Assembly: GCF_001696615.3 (NCBI RefSeq)
Contig: NZ_CP032279.1
Span: 2,914,001-2,978,000, forward strand
Origin: Acinetobacter sp. WCHAc010034
Lineage (GTDB): Bacteria; Pseudomonadota; Gammaproteobacteria; Pseudomonadales; Moraxellaceae
DNA length: 64,000 nucleotides
Direction: 5' to 3'
This document shows positions 63,177 through 64,000 of this stretch, in pieces. Within the stretch, counting starts at the first letter, position 1, and the number at the start of each line of letters is the position of its first letter. The notes under the pieces were generated by a model. The model was not told the origin of the DNA. It did not search any database and worked only from the letters and a program-made list of their open reading frames with translations. The position numbers and the translations under genes are program-made.

Positions 63177-63371
63177 AAATGTAACCTGATTTTAAAAACG
63201 GCTTAGTATAGCAAAAGCGGAGATCAAACGCTTTAAATTCTGCGTAAAATATCGATGCGGATTATTGGAAAAAACTGGCGCGAATCGCCGATTTGGATAC
63301 ACATGTATACTGCAAATACGGCGTTTTTCACGTACAATCAAGAATTAGAAGTTATTTTTATTTAGAGAGTT

Positions 63372-64000
63372 ATGGCGACGCGCATTACCAACCAGAAATT
63401 ATCCAAAAGCAGCCGTGACTGGATGCGGGAGCACTTAGATGATCCTTTTGTAAAAAAAGCGCAAAAGGAAGGGTACCGCGCGCGCGCCGCTTACAAGCTG
63501 CTTGAAATTCAAGAAAAATACAAAATGATTAAGCCCGGCATGACGGTGGTTGACCTGGGCGCGGCGCCGGGCAGCTGGTCGCAGATTGCCGGCAAGCTGG
63601 TTGGCGATAAAGGCCTGGTGATTGCATCGGATATTCTGGAAATGGATGCGCTTCCGGATGTCACCTTTTTGCAGGGCGACTTCCGCGAACAGGAAGTATT
63701 CGATAAATTGTTAAATATTTTAAACGGACGCACGGTAGACGTTGTAATTTCAGATATGGCCCCCAATACATCAGGTAATAAGGCTGTAGATCAACCGCGC
63801 CAGATTTATCTGTGCGAACTTGCGCTGGACTTCGCCAACAAGGTGCTTGGGCCGAAAGGCCAGTTTCTGGTCAAGGTGTTCCAAGGCACGGGTTTTGACG
63901 AATTCCGCAAGCAGGTTGTTGATAACTTTGATGTATTGAAGACGGCAAAACCGGCTGCTTCTCGCGCGCGCTCAAAAGAGGTATTTCTTTTAGGGCAGGG
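63372..64000 (+). CDS. rlmE: 23S rRNA U2552 2'-O-methyltransferase (truncated by window end)
   Basis: RlmE/FtsJ, 209 complete codons seen with the end just outside the window; the family is about 207-216 residues long, so only a few are missing. The SAM motif [30 protein letters not shown] is at residues 53-82. The K-D-K-E tetrad can be traced in [12 protein letters not shown] (Lys), [12 protein letters not shown] (Asp) and [16 protein letters not shown] (Lys). ATG 63372 follows AGAGAGTT. In this family ftsH normally comes next. Confidence 0.96.
   Translation, partial: MATRITNQKLSKSSRDWMREHLDDPFVKKAQKEGYRARAAYKLLEIQEKYKMIKPGMTVVDLGAAPGSWSQIAGKLVGDKGLVIASDILEMDALPDVTFLQGDFREQEVFDKLLNILNGRTVDVVISDMAPNTSGNKAVDQPRQIYLCELALDFANKVLGPKGQFLVKVFQGTGFDEFRKQVVDNFDVLKTAKPAASRARSKEVFLLGQ

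Noticed and set aside
63290..63315. ATACACATGTATAC palindrome-like sequence before rlmE
   Set aside because: Not a true inverted repeat once aligned base by base; likely chance in A+T-rich promoter DNA.

Overview
The window is chromosomal DNA of an Acinetobacter species, probably not A. baumannii itself. The evidence is an adeIJK-type RND pump operon, the ispE/tRNA-Gln x4/prs arrangement, a bamD/rluD/pgeF block, an FMN riboswitch ahead of ribB, and protein sequences that read as Moraxellaceae throughout. Most of the window is stable core genome. Accessory DNA is limited to two insertion sequences, three small non-autonomous elements and one A+T-rich gene next to a tRNA.

Layout. 1-7.0 kb: end of a YbjQ-like gene, then the adeI-adeJ-adeK efflux operon (minus strand) with a PAP2 phosphatase upstream. 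7.1-13.4 kb: a polytopic 'site-specific recombinase' family protein, ispB, divergent rplU-rpmA, a very short trimeric autotransporter with a CRP-like site, and lolA. 13.5-18.4 kb: an RsiV/DUF3298-type lipoprotein, serS, cysG, trmL and a small periplasmic protein. 18.7-23.3 kb: HxlR regulator divergent from a flavodoxin-like oxidoreductase, a PuuP-like amine importer, and an Fe-alcohol dehydrogenase/SCP2-like pair. 23.3-27.6 kb: lipB, ybeD, rpoD, a small acidic PA3496-like protein and a UPF0149 protein. 27.7-29.3 kb: an IS110-family element. 29.4-37.5 kb: DedA, trhO, DUF1289, a LysE exporter, a TetR/HPP divergent pair, ribB with its riboswitch, and a DUF2157/GDYXXLXY pair. 37.5-51.5 kb: panD, pth, L25, prs, four tRNA-Gln, ispE, lolB, a TPR protein, hemA, dnaG, bamD, rluD, pgeF, a second flavodoxin-like gene and smpB. 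51.6-56 kb: coaD, ferredoxin, rnpB, tRNA-Met, a KAP P-loop NTPase gene broken by an IS5-family element, and a hexapeptide acetyltransferase. 56-64 kb: greA, carAB with a structured leader, a coiled-coil protein, a DOMON-like protein, yhbY and rlmE (cut by the window end).

The most unusual pattern is a family of three MITE-like elements (216-391, 18387-18686, 37246-37513). Their ends resemble TAATGC(T/C)(G/A)(A/G)TCAGTTAAG, the type I recall for IS4. Two copies have perfect 11-bp target duplications and the third an imperfect 10-bp one. In all three cases, joining the flanks recreates a rho-independent terminator hairpin, so the family appears to target terminators, and one end carries a hairpin that could replace the broken terminator. 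The second accessory story is the KAP NTPase gene beside tRNA-Met: removing the 840-bp IS and one copy of the TA duplication restores a continuous 473-codon frame carrying both Walker motifs. KAP NTPases include phage-exclusion proteins, so this may be a disabled defence gene. Several perfect or near-perfect palindromes in promoter regions are candidate operators for local regulators.
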